Shown here piece by piece: positions 1-7,436 of a stretch of DNA of 18,944 nucleotides. Within the stretch, counting starts at the first letter, position 1, and each line of letters begins with the position of its first letter. Where the stretch lies: contig JAYFOA010000005.1 of assembly GCA_034933145.1 (NCBI GenBank), positions 1 through 18,944 of the forward strand, written 5' to 3'. The position numbers were made by a program, and so were the translations under genes. Source of the stretch: UBA4644 sp034933145. Lineage in GTDB: Bacteria; Bacillota; Clostridia; Oscillospirales; Butyricicoccaceae. The notes beneath the pieces are model-generated. The model was not told where the DNA came from. It was given only the letters and a program-made list of their open reading frames with translations, and searched no databases.

Positions 1-21
1 CTGCTGGGAGACGAAAGATGA
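1..21 (+). CDS. 3' end of an upstream gene (partial)
   Basis: Frame 1 is open from the window edge and ends at TGA 19-21, giving the C-terminal residues LLGDER. The stop overlaps the ATG of the next gene as ATGA, the usual sign of a translationally coupled operon neighbour. In many Firmicutes the gene before yraN encodes ribonuclease HII, but six residues cannot show that here. Confidence 0.35.
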   Translation: MLGDER

Positions 22-362
22 ATACGCTGCTGCGCGGCAGGGCTGGTGAGGCACAGGCTGCAGAATATCTCCGGCGGCATGGCTGGGATGTTCTGGCTGC
101 CGGTTATCGCTGCCGATTCGGCGAGATCGATCTCATTGCCCGAAAACGGAGCACGGTGGCTTTTGTAGAGGTTAAGCTGCGCAGGAACGATGATTTTGCG
201 TCGGCCTGTGCCGCGGTGACACCGCAGAAGCAGGAGCGGCTGCGCAAGACTGCCGCCTGTTGGCTGGCGGAAGATGGTGGAGAATGGAACTGCCGGTTTG
301 ACGTAATTGAGATTTATACAGAGACCGGCAGATTGAATCATATTGAAGACGCTTTCCAATAG
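18..362 (+). CDS. yraN: YraN/UPF0102 family endonuclease-fold protein
   Basis: A 114-residue protein, the usual size for the UPF0102 (YraN) family, which has a restriction-endonuclease-like fold and no firmly established role. The visible core is Glu11 in GEAQAAEYL, Asp38 in GEIDLIA and Glu51/Lys53 in VAFVEVKLR, matching the D...ExK metal-binding nuclease signature, so a metal-dependent nuclease site appears intact. The ATG at 18 overlaps the previous stop as ATGA, and GGGAGA lies just upstream. The next gene starts 8 nt after the stop. The family call is firm; the cellular function is unknown, though neighbours in other genomes suggest a DNA-processing role. Confidence 0.9.
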   Translation: MNTLLRGRAGEAQAAEYLRRHGWDVLAAGYRCRFGEIDLIARKRSTVAFVEVKLRRNDDFASACAAVTPQKQERLRKTAACWLAEDGGEWNCRFDVIEIYTETGRLNHIEDAFQ

Positions 363-370
363 GGAGTTGT

Positions 371-1072
371 ATGGCATTATTCGTTTTGGGCGACACTCAT
401 TTGTCTGAAGGCTGTGACAAGGCCATGGATGTCTTCGGCGGGGCGTGGCGCGGGTATCGCGAAAAATTGCTGGCGGCCATGTCCGCCCTGCTGGGCCCGG
501 AGGATACTCTGGTGCTTTGCGGTGATATATCTTGGGGGATGACGCTTTCTGAGGCGTTGCCTGATTTTGCGCTGTTGGATGGCCTTCCAGGCCACAAATT
601 ATTGCTGAAAGGCAATCATGATTACTGGTGGGAAACCGTGTCGAAGATGAAGTGCTTTTTTACCGAGCACGGTATTCATACCCTGGATTTTTTGCATAAC
701 AATTGTTTTTCCTATCAGGATATTGCTTTGTGTGGTACGCGGGGCTGGTTTTATGATCCAAACGACCCTGCCGCCTGTGACGACAGGATTTTCAAGCGAG
801 AGCTTATCCGACTGGAAGCATCCCTGAAATGCGGTGCAGCGCTTCAAAAAAAAGAAATTTTTTGTTTTCTGCACTATCCACCGGTGTTTTCCGGTTCGGA
901 GGTGCCACAGATTACGGCGCTGCTCCGCAAATACAGCGTATCCCGATGCTTTTACGGCCATCTGCATGGCGAAAGCCTGCGAGGTGCGTTCAGCGGGCAG
1001 ATGGATGGCATAGTGTACCGTGTTGTCTCTGCCGACGCGCTGGGTTTTACGCCACTTCGCATAGCTGAATAA
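371..1072 (+). CDS. Metallophosphoesterase (calcineurin-like phosphohydrolase)
   Basis: A 233-residue cytosolic protein with the complete five-motif set of the calcineurin-like phosphoesterase fold: GDTH (Asp8, His10), GDISWG (Asp52), GNHD (Asn82, His83, Asp84), HYPP (His168) and GHLH (His197, His199). These residues normally bind a di-metal centre that hydrolyses phosphomono- or phosphodiesters. Length and the GDISWG/GNHDYWW wording fit the predicted phosphohydrolases of the COG1768 type, whose substrate is unknown to me. AGGGAG lies 4 nt before the ATG. It starts 8 nt after yraN and is probably cotranscribed. The stop at 1070-1072 overlaps a candidate promoter for tig. Confidence 0.88.
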   Translation: MALFVLGDTHLSEGCDKAMDVFGGAWRGYREKLLAAMSALLGPEDTLVLCGDISWGMTLSEALPDFALLDGLPGHKLLLKGNHDYWWETVSKMKCFFTEHGIHTLDFLHNNCFSYQDIALCGTRGWFYDPNDPAACDDRIFKRELIRLEASLKCGAALQKKEIFCFLHYPPVFSGSEVPQITALLRKYSVSRCFYGHLHGESLRGAFSGQMDGIVYRVVSADALGFTPLRIAE

Positions 1073-1075
1073 AAT
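1046..1075 (+). promoter_or_regulatory. Candidate sigma-A promoter for tig-clpPX
   Basis: TTTACG (1046-1051) and TAAAAT (1070-1075) are separated by 18 nt and lie about 45 nt before the trigger factor start. Matches to TTGACA/TATAAT are 4/6 and 5/6. It overlaps the end of the preceding gene. No heat-shock operator (CIRCE or CtsR direct repeat) was seen in the leader. This is a pattern match only. Confidence 0.35.
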
Positions 1076-1121
1076 TAGATAGTAGATAAATATTAAGACG
1101 ACTTTTAGGAGGACGAAGCCA

Positions 1122-2564
1122 GTGAAACTGACCAAAGTTGAGAAAAAAGAAAAGAACCAGATGGAGCTGCATATCACCGTAGAACCCGAGGCGTTTGAGG
1201 CGGCCTGCGAAAAAGCCTACCATAAGAACGTGGGAAGCATCAACATTCAGGGATTCCGCAAGGGCCATGCGCCGCGCAAGTTGATTGAAAAGATGTTTGG
1301 CAATGAGATCTTCTTTGAAGACGCCATGAATTTTTGCATCCCCGATGCATATGATGCCGCGGTAGTAGAGGCGGAACTTGATCCGATTGATCAGCCCGCG
1401 CTGACTGACTTTGATGTTAAAGATGGTGTCTTTACCTTTGTCGCCGTTGTACCTGTCAAGCCGGAGGTCACCCTGAAGGATTATAAGGGCTTGTCCGCCG
1501 AACGGGCTGACGATACGGTTTCCGAAGAAGAGATTTCCGCTGAACTGGAGCGTCTGCGTGAACGGAATGCCCGTCAGGTCGCCGTAGACCGTGCCGCCGC
1601 GGAAGGCGATACCGTCATGCTGGACTTTGAAGGCAGCGTAGATGGTGTTCCATTTGATGGCGGCAAAGGTGAAAATTTTGCCCTGGAACTGGGCTCAGGA
1701 ACCTTTATTCCCGGTTTTGAAGAGCAGCTGGTTGGTATGAAGGCTGGCGAAGAGCGTGATGTTAATGTCACGTTCCCCGCGGAATACGGAGAGAAATCTT
1801 TGGCCGGTAAAGCTGCCGTCTTTAAATGCAAGATCAACGAGGTCAAGGAAAAGCAAAAACCGGATCTTGACGATGAATTTGCTAAGGATGTTTCCGAGTT
1901 TGATACCATGGATGCCCTGAAGGCCGACTTGCAGACACGGATGGAAGCGCAGAAAAAAAGTGGCGCTGATAACGACTTCCAGGAAAAGCTGATGGATCAG
2001 ATCACCGCTGAGATGGAAGGGGATATCCCGGATAAGATGGTGGAAAATCAGCTGGATAACATCGTCAGCGATTTTGGCTATCGTCTTGCTATGCAGGGGC
2101 TGGAGCTGAAGGCATATCTGCAGATGCAGAATATGGAGATGAGCGCATTCCGCGGCCTCTTTAAGGATCAAGCGCTGCGCCAGGTCAAGACCCGACTCGC
2201 ACTGGAAAAGATCGCCGTGGCGGAGAAGCTGGAAGTGGCCGAGGAAGAGCTGGAGGCCGAATATAAACGTCTGGCCGAACAGAATCAGATGGAGATCGAA
2301 AAGGTTCGTCAGTATCTGGCCGCCGCCGAGCTGAAAAAAGACCTGTTGGTACAAAAGGCTGCCGAAGTGGTTAAGAACAGCGCAAAAGCCCTCAAACTGG
2401 AGAAGAAGGCTGAGACGGAAGAAGCGGCCGAAAAGCCTGCAAAAAAGAAGACCTCCAAGAAGACGGCTGACTCAGAAGAGGCGCCTGCCGCAGAGGAAAA
2501 ACCTGCGAAGGAAAAGAAATCCACCGCAAAAAAAGCGACAAATAACGCATCTGAAGCCGAGTAA
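1122..2564 (+). CDS. tig: Trigger factor, ribosome-associated chaperone and prolyl isomerase
   Basis: A 480-residue protein that meets nascent chains at the ribosome exit tunnel and aids folding. The N-terminal ribosome-binding domain carries the signature GFRKGHAP (44-51). The FKBP-type peptidyl-prolyl isomerase domain spans about 161-245, including DFEGSVDGVPFDGG and FIPGFEEQLVGM. The helical chaperone arms follow, from about 250 to 424. The last 56 residues or so (425-480) are a Lys/Ala/Glu-rich, low-complexity tail that makes the protein longer than the common ~430 residues. The GTG start at 1122 has AGGAGG (1107-1112) 9 nt upstream and fits the family N-terminus. clpP and clpX follow on the same strand, the classic Firmicute order. 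Confidence 0.97.
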   Translation: MKLTKVEKKEKNQMELHITVEPEAFEAACEKAYHKNVGSINIQGFRKGHAPRKLIEKMFGNEIFFEDAMNFCIPDAYDAAVVEAELDPIDQPALTDFDVKDGVFTFVAVVPVKPEVTLKDYKGLSAERADDTVSEEEISAELERLRERNARQVAVDRAAAEGDTVMLDFEGSVDGVPFDGGKGENFALELGSGTFIPGFEEQLVGMKAGEERDVNVTFPAEYGEKSLAGKAAVFKCKINEVKEKQKPDLDDEFAKDVSEFDTMDALKADLQTRMEAQKKSGADNDFQEKLMDQITAEMEGDIPDKMVENQLDNIVSDFGYRLAMQGLELKAYLQMQNMEMSAFRGLFKDQALRQVKTRLALEKIAVAEKLEVAEEELEAEYKRLAEQNQMEIEKVRQYLAAAELKKDLLVQKAAEVVKNSAKALKLEKKAETEEAAEKPAKKKTSKKTADSEEAPAAEEKPAKEKKSTAKKATNNASEAE

Positions 2565-2607
2565 ACTACGAAGGTAAGGCAGAGAGAAACACCTCATGCC
2601 GATACGG

Positions 2608-2614
2608 AAAGGAG
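2608..2614 (+). promoter_or_regulatory. Ribosome binding site that sets the clpP start
   Basis: AAAGGAG sits 8 nt before the ATG at 2623. The upstream in-frame ATG at 2596 has no such site, so the shorter start is preferred. Confidence 0.8.
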
Positions 2615-2622
2615 ACCAGATT

Positions 2623-3204
2623 ATGGCATATATTCCAATGGTCGTGGAACAGACAAATCGCGGTGAACGTTCCTATGATATTTTTTCCCGACTGCTCAAT
2701 GACCGGATTGTCATTCTGTCCGACGAAATTAATGATACGACGGCCAGCCTGGTGGTGGCACAACTTCTATATCTGGAGGCTCAGGATCCGGATAAGGACA
2801 TCCAGCTTTATATTAATAGCCCCGGAGGCAGCGTGACTGCCGGTATGGCGATCTTTGACACCATGCAGTATGTCAACTGCGACGTCTCTACTATCTGTGT
2901 CGGCATGGCAGCCAGCATGGGTGCGTTTCTGCTGGCCGCCGGTGCCAAAGGAAAGCGTTTTGCTCTGCCGAACAGTGAGATCATGATCCACCAGCCGTTG
3001 GGCGGGATGCAGGGGCCGGCCAGCGACATCAAGATCCATGCCGACCGGATCCTGCATATGCGGGAGCGGCTCAATGAGATCCTTGCGGAGCGCACCGGCC
3101 AGCCGATGGAAGTCATCCAGCGCGATACCGATCGTGATAATTTTATGAGCGCGCAGCAGGCGGCAGACTACGGCCTGATTGACAAAGTAATGGCCAAGCG
3201 ATAA
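2623..3204 (+). CDS. clpP: ATP-dependent Clp protease proteolytic subunit
   Basis: A 193-residue serine peptidase that forms the tetradecameric chamber fed by ClpX or another Clp ATPase. The catalytic triad is visible at the standard numbering: Ser98 in GMAASMGAF, His123 in MIHQP and Asp172 in TDRDNF. The oxyanion-side glycine loop INSPGGS is at about 65-71. An in-frame ATG at 2596 would add nine residues, but the strong ribosome binding site and the conserved MAYIPMVVEQT N-terminus point to 2623. The N-terminus is short, as in ClpP proteins with little or no propeptide. It lies between tig and clpX, with 10 nt to clpX, and is almost certainly cotranscribed with clpX. Confidence 0.97.
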   Translation: MAYIPMVVEQTNRGERSYDIFSRLLNDRIVILSDEINDTTASLVVAQLLYLEAQDPDKDIQLYINSPGGSVTAGMAIFDTMQYVNCDVSTICVGMAASMGAFLLAAGAKGKRFALPNSEIMIHQPLGGMQGPASDIKIHADRILHMRERLNEILAERTGQPMEVIQRDTDRDNFMSAQQAADYGLIDKVMAKR

Positions 3205-3214
3205 AGGAGACCCT

Positions 3215-4471
3215 ATGGCAGACAAGAGAGAGCCCCGCTGCAGCTTCTGCGGCAGGAGCCAAAGTGAAGTAAAGCGGATCATCGCCGGGCCCAATGCCTA
3301 TATTTGCAACGAGTGCGTAAAGATCTGCGCTGATTTGATTGAGGATGAGGGCGTCAAGGCATCCAGCCAGAAAAAGTTTAAGCTGGAAGGCGGGTTGCCC
3401 ACACCCACGCAGATGAAAGAGGCGCTGGATGCATACGTCATTGGGCAGGATCGGGCTAAGATCGCACTGAGTGTGGCAGTTTACAACCATTATAAACGTA
3501 TTTTGTGCGGCATTTCCGGCGACGTAGAAATCCAGAAAAGCAATATTCTGATGATTGGCCCTACCGGCTGCGGCAAGACCCATCTGGCGCAGACGCTTGC
3601 AAAATTTCTAAAGGTTCCGTTTGCCATTGCCGACGCGACAACGCTCACCGAAGCCGGTTATGTCGGCGAGGATGTAGAAAATATTTTGCTGCGACTGATT
3701 CAGGCAGCGGACTATGATGTGGAGTTGGCTCAACGCGGTATCATCTATATTGATGAATTGGATAAAATCGCGCGCAAAAGTGAGAACCCATCCATCACCC
3801 GCGATGTGTCTGGGGAAGGCGTGCAGCAGGCGCTGCTCAAGATCCTTGAAGGAACAGTAGCCAACGTACCGCCGCAGGGCGGACGGAAGCATCCGCAGCA
3901 GGAGTTTATCCAGATCGATACCTCCAATATTCTATTTATCTGCGGTGGTGCCTTTGACGGCCTCGATAAGATCGTTGAAAAACGGGTAGGGAAGCAAGCC
4001 ATCGGGTTTGGCTCAGAGCTGCACCTGAAGAAAGACCGGACGGCCGGTGAGTTACTGAAACTCGCCGAACCCCACGATGTGCTCAAGTTCGGTATCATTC
4101 CCGAGCTGGTGGGCCGTCTTCCGGTACTTGTGACTCTCGACAATCTGGATAAAAGCGCGTTGCTGCGTATCCTGACTGAACCCAAAAATGCACTGACGAA
4201 ACAGTATACTAAGCTGTTTGAATATGACGGTGTACAATTGGAGTTTGATCCGGCTGCGCTCGATGCATTGGCTGAAAAGGCACTTAAGCTGAATACCGGT
4301 GCCCGCGGCCTGCGGTCCGTCATGGAGGGAATCATGACTGGCGTGATGTTCGAGACCCCTTCGGATGAAACCGTGCAGACCGTCCGCATTACGGAGAACT
4401 GCGTCAATAATGGAGAGACCCCTACCATTGTCCGCGGACGAGAGCGGAGAAAAGTACCGAAAATTAGCTGA
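3215..4471 (+). CDS. clpX: ATP-dependent Clp protease ATP-binding subunit ClpX
   Basis: A 418-residue AAA+ unfoldase that recognises substrates and threads them into ClpP. An N-terminal four-cysteine zinc-binding domain (Cys9, Cys12, Cys31, Cys34) is followed by Walker A GPTGCGKT (115-122), pore loop GYVG (148-151), Walker B IIYIDE (176-181), the RKH loop (224-226), the ClpP-docking IGF tripeptide (263-265) and a sensor-2 GARGLRS near the C-terminus. All hallmark residues are intact and the length is typical. AAAGGAGA precedes the ATG. A hairpin follows at 4476-4508. No lonA gene follows, unlike in some Firmicutes. Confidence 0.98.
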   Translation: MADKREPRCSFCGRSQSEVKRIIAGPNAYICNECVKICADLIEDEGVKASSQKKFKLEGGLPTPTQMKEALDAYVIGQDRAKIALSVAVYNHYKRILCGISGDVEIQKSNILMIGPTGCGKTHLAQTLAKFLKVPFAIADATTLTEAGYVGEDVENILLRLIQAADYDVELAQRGIIYIDELDKIARKSENPSITRDVSGEGVQQALLKILEGTVANVPPQGGRKHPQQEFIQIDTSNILFICGGAFDGLDKIVEKRVGKQAIGFGSELHLKKDRTAGELLKLAEPHDVLKFGIIPELVGRLPVLVTLDNLDKSALLRILTEPKNALTKQYTKLFEYDGVQLEFDPAALDALAEKALKLNTGARGLRSVMEGIMTGVMFETPSDETVQTVRITENCVNNGETPTIVRGRERRKVPKIS

Positions 4472-4475
4472 ATAG

Positions 4476-4508
4476 AAAGGGCGGCAGGGGATAATCCTGT
4501 CGTCCTTT
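4476..4508 (+). terminator. Hairpin after clpX, probable terminator with an alternative fold
   Basis: Arms AAAGGGCGGCAGG (4476-4488) and CCTGTCGTCCTTT (4496-4508) pair over 13 bp with two G-U pairs and a 7-nt loop. It starts 5 nt after the clpX stop. The following bases GATTATCC are not a clean U-tract, so termination may be weak. They are complementary to the loop, which allows a competing fold (see findings). Confidence 0.65.
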
Positions 4509-4592
4509 GATTATCCATTGCATTAAAAATTATAAAAAATAGTAAAATAGTATTTGTTCTTAGAAAATATTCTATCTTTTGCCAAATTTATA

Positions 4593-4601
4593 TGCTATAA
4601 T
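4593..4601 (+). promoter_or_regulatory. Extended -10 promoter for the diguanylate cyclase operon
   Basis: TGCTATAAT (4593-4601) is a perfect extended -10 (TGnTATAAT). The -35 region at 17-nt spacing (TATCTT, 4573-4578) is poor, as is common for extended -10 promoters. The setting is very AT-rich. Transcription from about 4608 would leave a leader of nearly 150 nt before the chosen start at 4755. Confidence 0.6.
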
Positions 4602-4613
4602 TGTTACAATTAT
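4597..4613. promoter_or_regulatory. 17-bp palindrome on the -10, candidate operator
   Basis: ATAATTGT-T-ACAATTAT is a perfect 8-1-8 palindrome covering five bases of the -10 hexamer and the likely start of transcription. This is the position expected for a repressor site. I cannot assign it to a known regulator. Confidence 0.5.
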
Positions 4614-4686
4614 TTTATTTACTTTACATTGTTTGCCGTTCTGTATCCTTTTTCCTCTCAACAAGGCAAATTGTGAAATATGGGCG

Positions 4687-4727
4687 ATATTGCGGACACT
4701 CTTGGTAAGAGGGCGCTGTCGAAATAT
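4687..4727 (+). other. Possible leader RNA stem-loop before the cyclase
   Basis: Nested complementarity is visible: ATATT (4687-4691) with AATAT (4723-4727), GACA (4695-4698) with TGTC (4717-4720), and CTCTT (4699-4703) with AAGAG (4707-4711) around a GGT loop. A GGCGC bulge lies on the 3' side. It ends 14 nt before the ribosome binding site at 4742. Individual helices are short. If translation began at the upstream ATG (4680) this would be coding sequence. Confidence 0.3.
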
Positions 4728-4754
4728 TGGAGCATTGTAACGGAGAGAATACAT

Positions 4755-7436
4755 ATGGATCGGGAAAGCCAAAAGATCGGGGCCTGGACACTGGCAATGC
4801 CGCTGTTGTTGGTTGCAATAGCCATTATTGCCATGCTGGCTTATCGAGAAGTTCCGATTCGCCAGCAGATGGAGCGTGCGTATACGGCGTTGCAGCGATC
4901 TGCTGAAGAACAGGCGGATCTGCTGCGTTCGGAGTTTGAAGAACAGCAATTACTATTGACGGCCTGTGCAAAGAGTTTCAGCAATGTAGGAAACGCCGAC
5001 TGGGGACCTTTGTATGAGCGATTAAATGATTTTTCCCGGGTTACCTGTTTTTACAGGCTTGGCTTGCTGGATGCCAGCGGCACCGGATACTCAAACTCCG
5101 GCATACGGGTGGACGAATCCGCTTCTGCTTTTTTCAAGGAAAGTATGGCCGGACACAGCATTATTTTGAAGGAAAGTACAGCCGCCTCGCAGGATCGGTT
5201 TGTCCTCTCCGTACCGATCTACAGGGATGGAAAAGTTGTTGGGGTTTTGTACGGAAGCCTTGAAGAACAAAATTTCAATAAGCTGCTGGCTGCCAGCCTC
5301 TATGGAGATACAGCCTATGCATTTATCTGCGACGGCAGTGGAGAAATCATCTCCGGCAGCGGGATGGGTCCCGGGTTTTTGAGTTCCGGTAATGTACTGA
5401 CATGCTTGAGTTCAGAAACGTTGGATAAGGGTTTTTACACAGATAATCTGGCGGCTGATCTTGAGAACAGCAGCGCTGGCCATACGGCGTACACGCTGGA
5501 CGGTCAGCGACAATATTCCGTTTATCTGCCGGTGGGTATCAATGATTGGATGCTATTCCGTGTTCTTTTTACCGCTTCCGTTGAAGCTGAAGCCGGGGAA
5601 CTGGTTCGCAGCGGGAATCTGATTTTAACGGTTATGGGACTGGCATCCATATTGGTGCTGGTGGTTTTTTATATGATCAATGCACGCAGTCGGCGCTGGC
5701 TGGAAAATGAGCAGGAACAGCTCCGGCTGAGCGACGCACGGTTCCGGATTGCATTGGAAAACTCTCATGTATCGATCTGGGACTATGATTTCGCCACACA
5801 CAGCATCATTCAGGCAGAGCATTCTTTGGCGCTTCATGGGGATGACCGTGTCATTCTTAATGTACCGCACAGTCTTGTAGCCGGCGGCATTGTTCATCCC
5901 GAAAGCGCTAAGGAATTTGTCGAAATGTATCACATACTGCAAAGCGGTGAAAAGCAGGCGGAGGGCGTATTCCGCATCCGCCGCGGGGATAGCGGATACT
6001 GGTATCAGCATATTCGGTATAAAACCATATATGATGCGCACGGAAAGCCTTACCGGGCCATCGGTATGGCGGAGGATGTGACAGAACGATATGAGGCTGC
6101 ACGGCAATATCAGAAAGAGCTGAATCAGTTGAGCGACTTGGCACAGCGTGATCAGCTGACTGGATTGCTGAATCGAAGTGCGCTGGAAAAGGAAATCACT
6201 GCTCGGCTGGAGACCGCTATACCGGATACATTGAACGCGATGTATCTGATTGATCTGGACGGATTCAAGAAAGTCAATGATGAACTAGGGCACCAGCGCG
6301 GAGACCGTACGCTTTCTGAAATATCTCAGGCGATCCGTGGCGTTTTCCGTACCGGTGATCTGGTCGGCCGCCTTGGCGGGGATGAGTTTATAGTTTTTCT
6401 TACGGTTTCCGGTACGCCGGATTTGATAGAATCCCGTGCCAATGAACTCTGCAACGCCCTTCAGTTTGTTTATACCGGTGGTGATGGTCCAATTCATGTG
6501 ACCGCAAGTATCGGCGTAGCTATTTGTACGGGCTCCGGCCATACCTTTGCTGAATTGTATGCCGATGCCGATAAATCGTTGTATCGTGCCAAGGAAGAAG
6601 GCAGAAACCGATATATCCTGTCGGCGGATCCGGTTAGCGGCACATTTGAGGAAAGTCTCTCGGCAGAACACACGAACGCAATTCCGCTGAAAACGCTGCT
6701 GGAATATATGGACGGCGGCATTCTGATGTGTGAAATGAGCAGGGAAATACATGTCCTATATGCTAGCCCCAGCTTTTACACCTGCATATGCCATGATCAT
6801 ATTCCACCGGAGAACAAAGAACAGATGTTGCTGTCCATGATCTATCCGGAAGACAGGCCGGGGCTCATATCTGCGCTTTTTAAAGGCGCGGCGGACGGCA
6901 GTGTGGTTGACTTTGTATACCGGACGACTACCTGTTGCGGTGAACAGAGAGGATGGCACCACCTGCGTGCCGTTCGTATTCCTGATGCAAACTGTGAAAA
7001 TCCAATCATGCTTGGTGTAGTCACCGATATTACCGAGCTGATGGCTGGGCGTGAAGAACTGAAAAAAAGCAACGAGCGGCTGCACTTTGCTTTTGAACAA
7101 AGTGGACTGATTCTTTGGGAAGCAGATCCATCGTCAAGAAAGATCCGATTTTGGCTTCGAGAGAATGAACAGGCTGCGGATACCGAGCTGGAGAGAATTA
7201 TCCGTAATGCTTTACAGCATCGGGACGAAGATGAACGCCTGCATACGTTTTTTGATGGTCTATACTGTGGGCGGAGAGAAGAGGATGAAGGCATGTTTTT
7301 CAGACAGGAAAACGATATGTTTGTGCGGTTCCGTTTGGCCTACCGCCTGTTGCGTGATGATATGGGGAACGCGGTTTCCGTTATTGGCGTAGCTGAGCCA
7401 GTCTGTGAAGTGACGAAACCGATGCATGCAGATTAA
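4755..7436 (+). CDS. Membrane-bound diguanylate cyclase with Cache-like sensor and three PAS-like domains
   Basis: An 893-residue protein predicted to make cyclic di-GMP from two GTP. Order: transmembrane helix 10-30, extracytoplasmic Cache-like region about 35-285 (including FVLSVPIYRDGKVVGVLYG), helix 287-310, PAS 326-447, GGDEF domain 460-620, a second PAS about 648-762 and a PAS-like stretch 772-893. The active site GGDEF (541-545) is intact. RTGD (532-535) five residues before it is a complete product-inhibition I-site. No EAL or HD-GYP domain is present. The ATG at 4755 has GGAGAG 7 nt upstream; an in-frame ATG at 4680 lacks a well-spaced site. The last 11 nt overlap the next gene. The signal sensed is unknown. 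Confidence 0.88.
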   Translation: MDRESQKIGAWTLAMPLLLVAIAIIAMLAYREVPIRQQMERAYTALQRSAEEQADLLRSEFEEQQLLLTACAKSFSNVGNADWGPLYERLNDFSRVTCFYRLGLLDASGTGYSNSGIRVDESASAFFKESMAGHSIILKESTAASQDRFVLSVPIYRDGKVVGVLYGSLEEQNFNKLLAASLYGDTAYAFICDGSGEIISGSGMGPGFLSSGNVLTCLSSETLDKGFYTDNLAADLENSSAGHTAYTLDGQRQYSVYLPVGINDWMLFRVLFTASVEAEAGELVRSGNLILTVMGLASILVLVVFYMINARSRRWLENEQEQLRLSDARFRIALENSHVSIWDYDFATHSIIQAEHSLALHGDDRVILNVPHSLVAGGIVHPESAKEFVEMYHILQSGEKQAEGVFRIRRGDSGYWYQHIRYKTIYDAHGKPYRAIGMAEDVTERYEAARQYQKELNQLSDLAQRDQLTGLLNRSALEKEITARLETAIPDTLNAMYLIDLDGFKKVNDELGHQRGDRTLSEISQAIRGVFRTGDLVGRLGGDEFIVFLTVSGTPDLIESRANELCNALQFVYTGGDGPIHVTASIGVAICTGSGHTFAELYADADKSLYRAKEEGRNRYILSADPVSGTFEESLSAEHTNAIPLKTLLEYMDGGILMCEMSREIHVLYASPSFYTCICHDHIPPENKEQMLLSMIYPEDRPGLISALFKGAADGSVVDFVYRTTTCCGEQRGWHHLRAVRIPDANCENPIMLGVVTDITELMAGREELKKSNERLHFAFEQSGLILWEADPSSRKIRFWLRENEQAADTELERIIRNALQHRDEDERLHTFFDGLYCGRREEDEGMFFRQENDMFVRFRLAYRLLRDDMGNAVSVIGVAEPVCEVTKPMHAD

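Noticed and set aside
599..1177. 192-residue open frame opposite the metallophosphoesterase and tig start
   Set aside because: It spans a real gene, a promoter region and the tig ribosome binding site, and resembles no protein family.
1695..2354. 219-residue open frame opposite tig
   Set aside because: Antisense shadow with Leu/Gln/His-biased composition and no domain pattern.
3745..4518. 257-residue open frame opposite clpX
   Set aside because: Shadow of a highly conserved gene; Ser/Arg-rich and begins beyond the clpX hairpin.
4608..4754. c-di-GMP riboswitch in the leader of the cyclase gene
   Set aside because: I looked for the conserved GEMM core and a tetraloop-receptor arrangement and did not see them.
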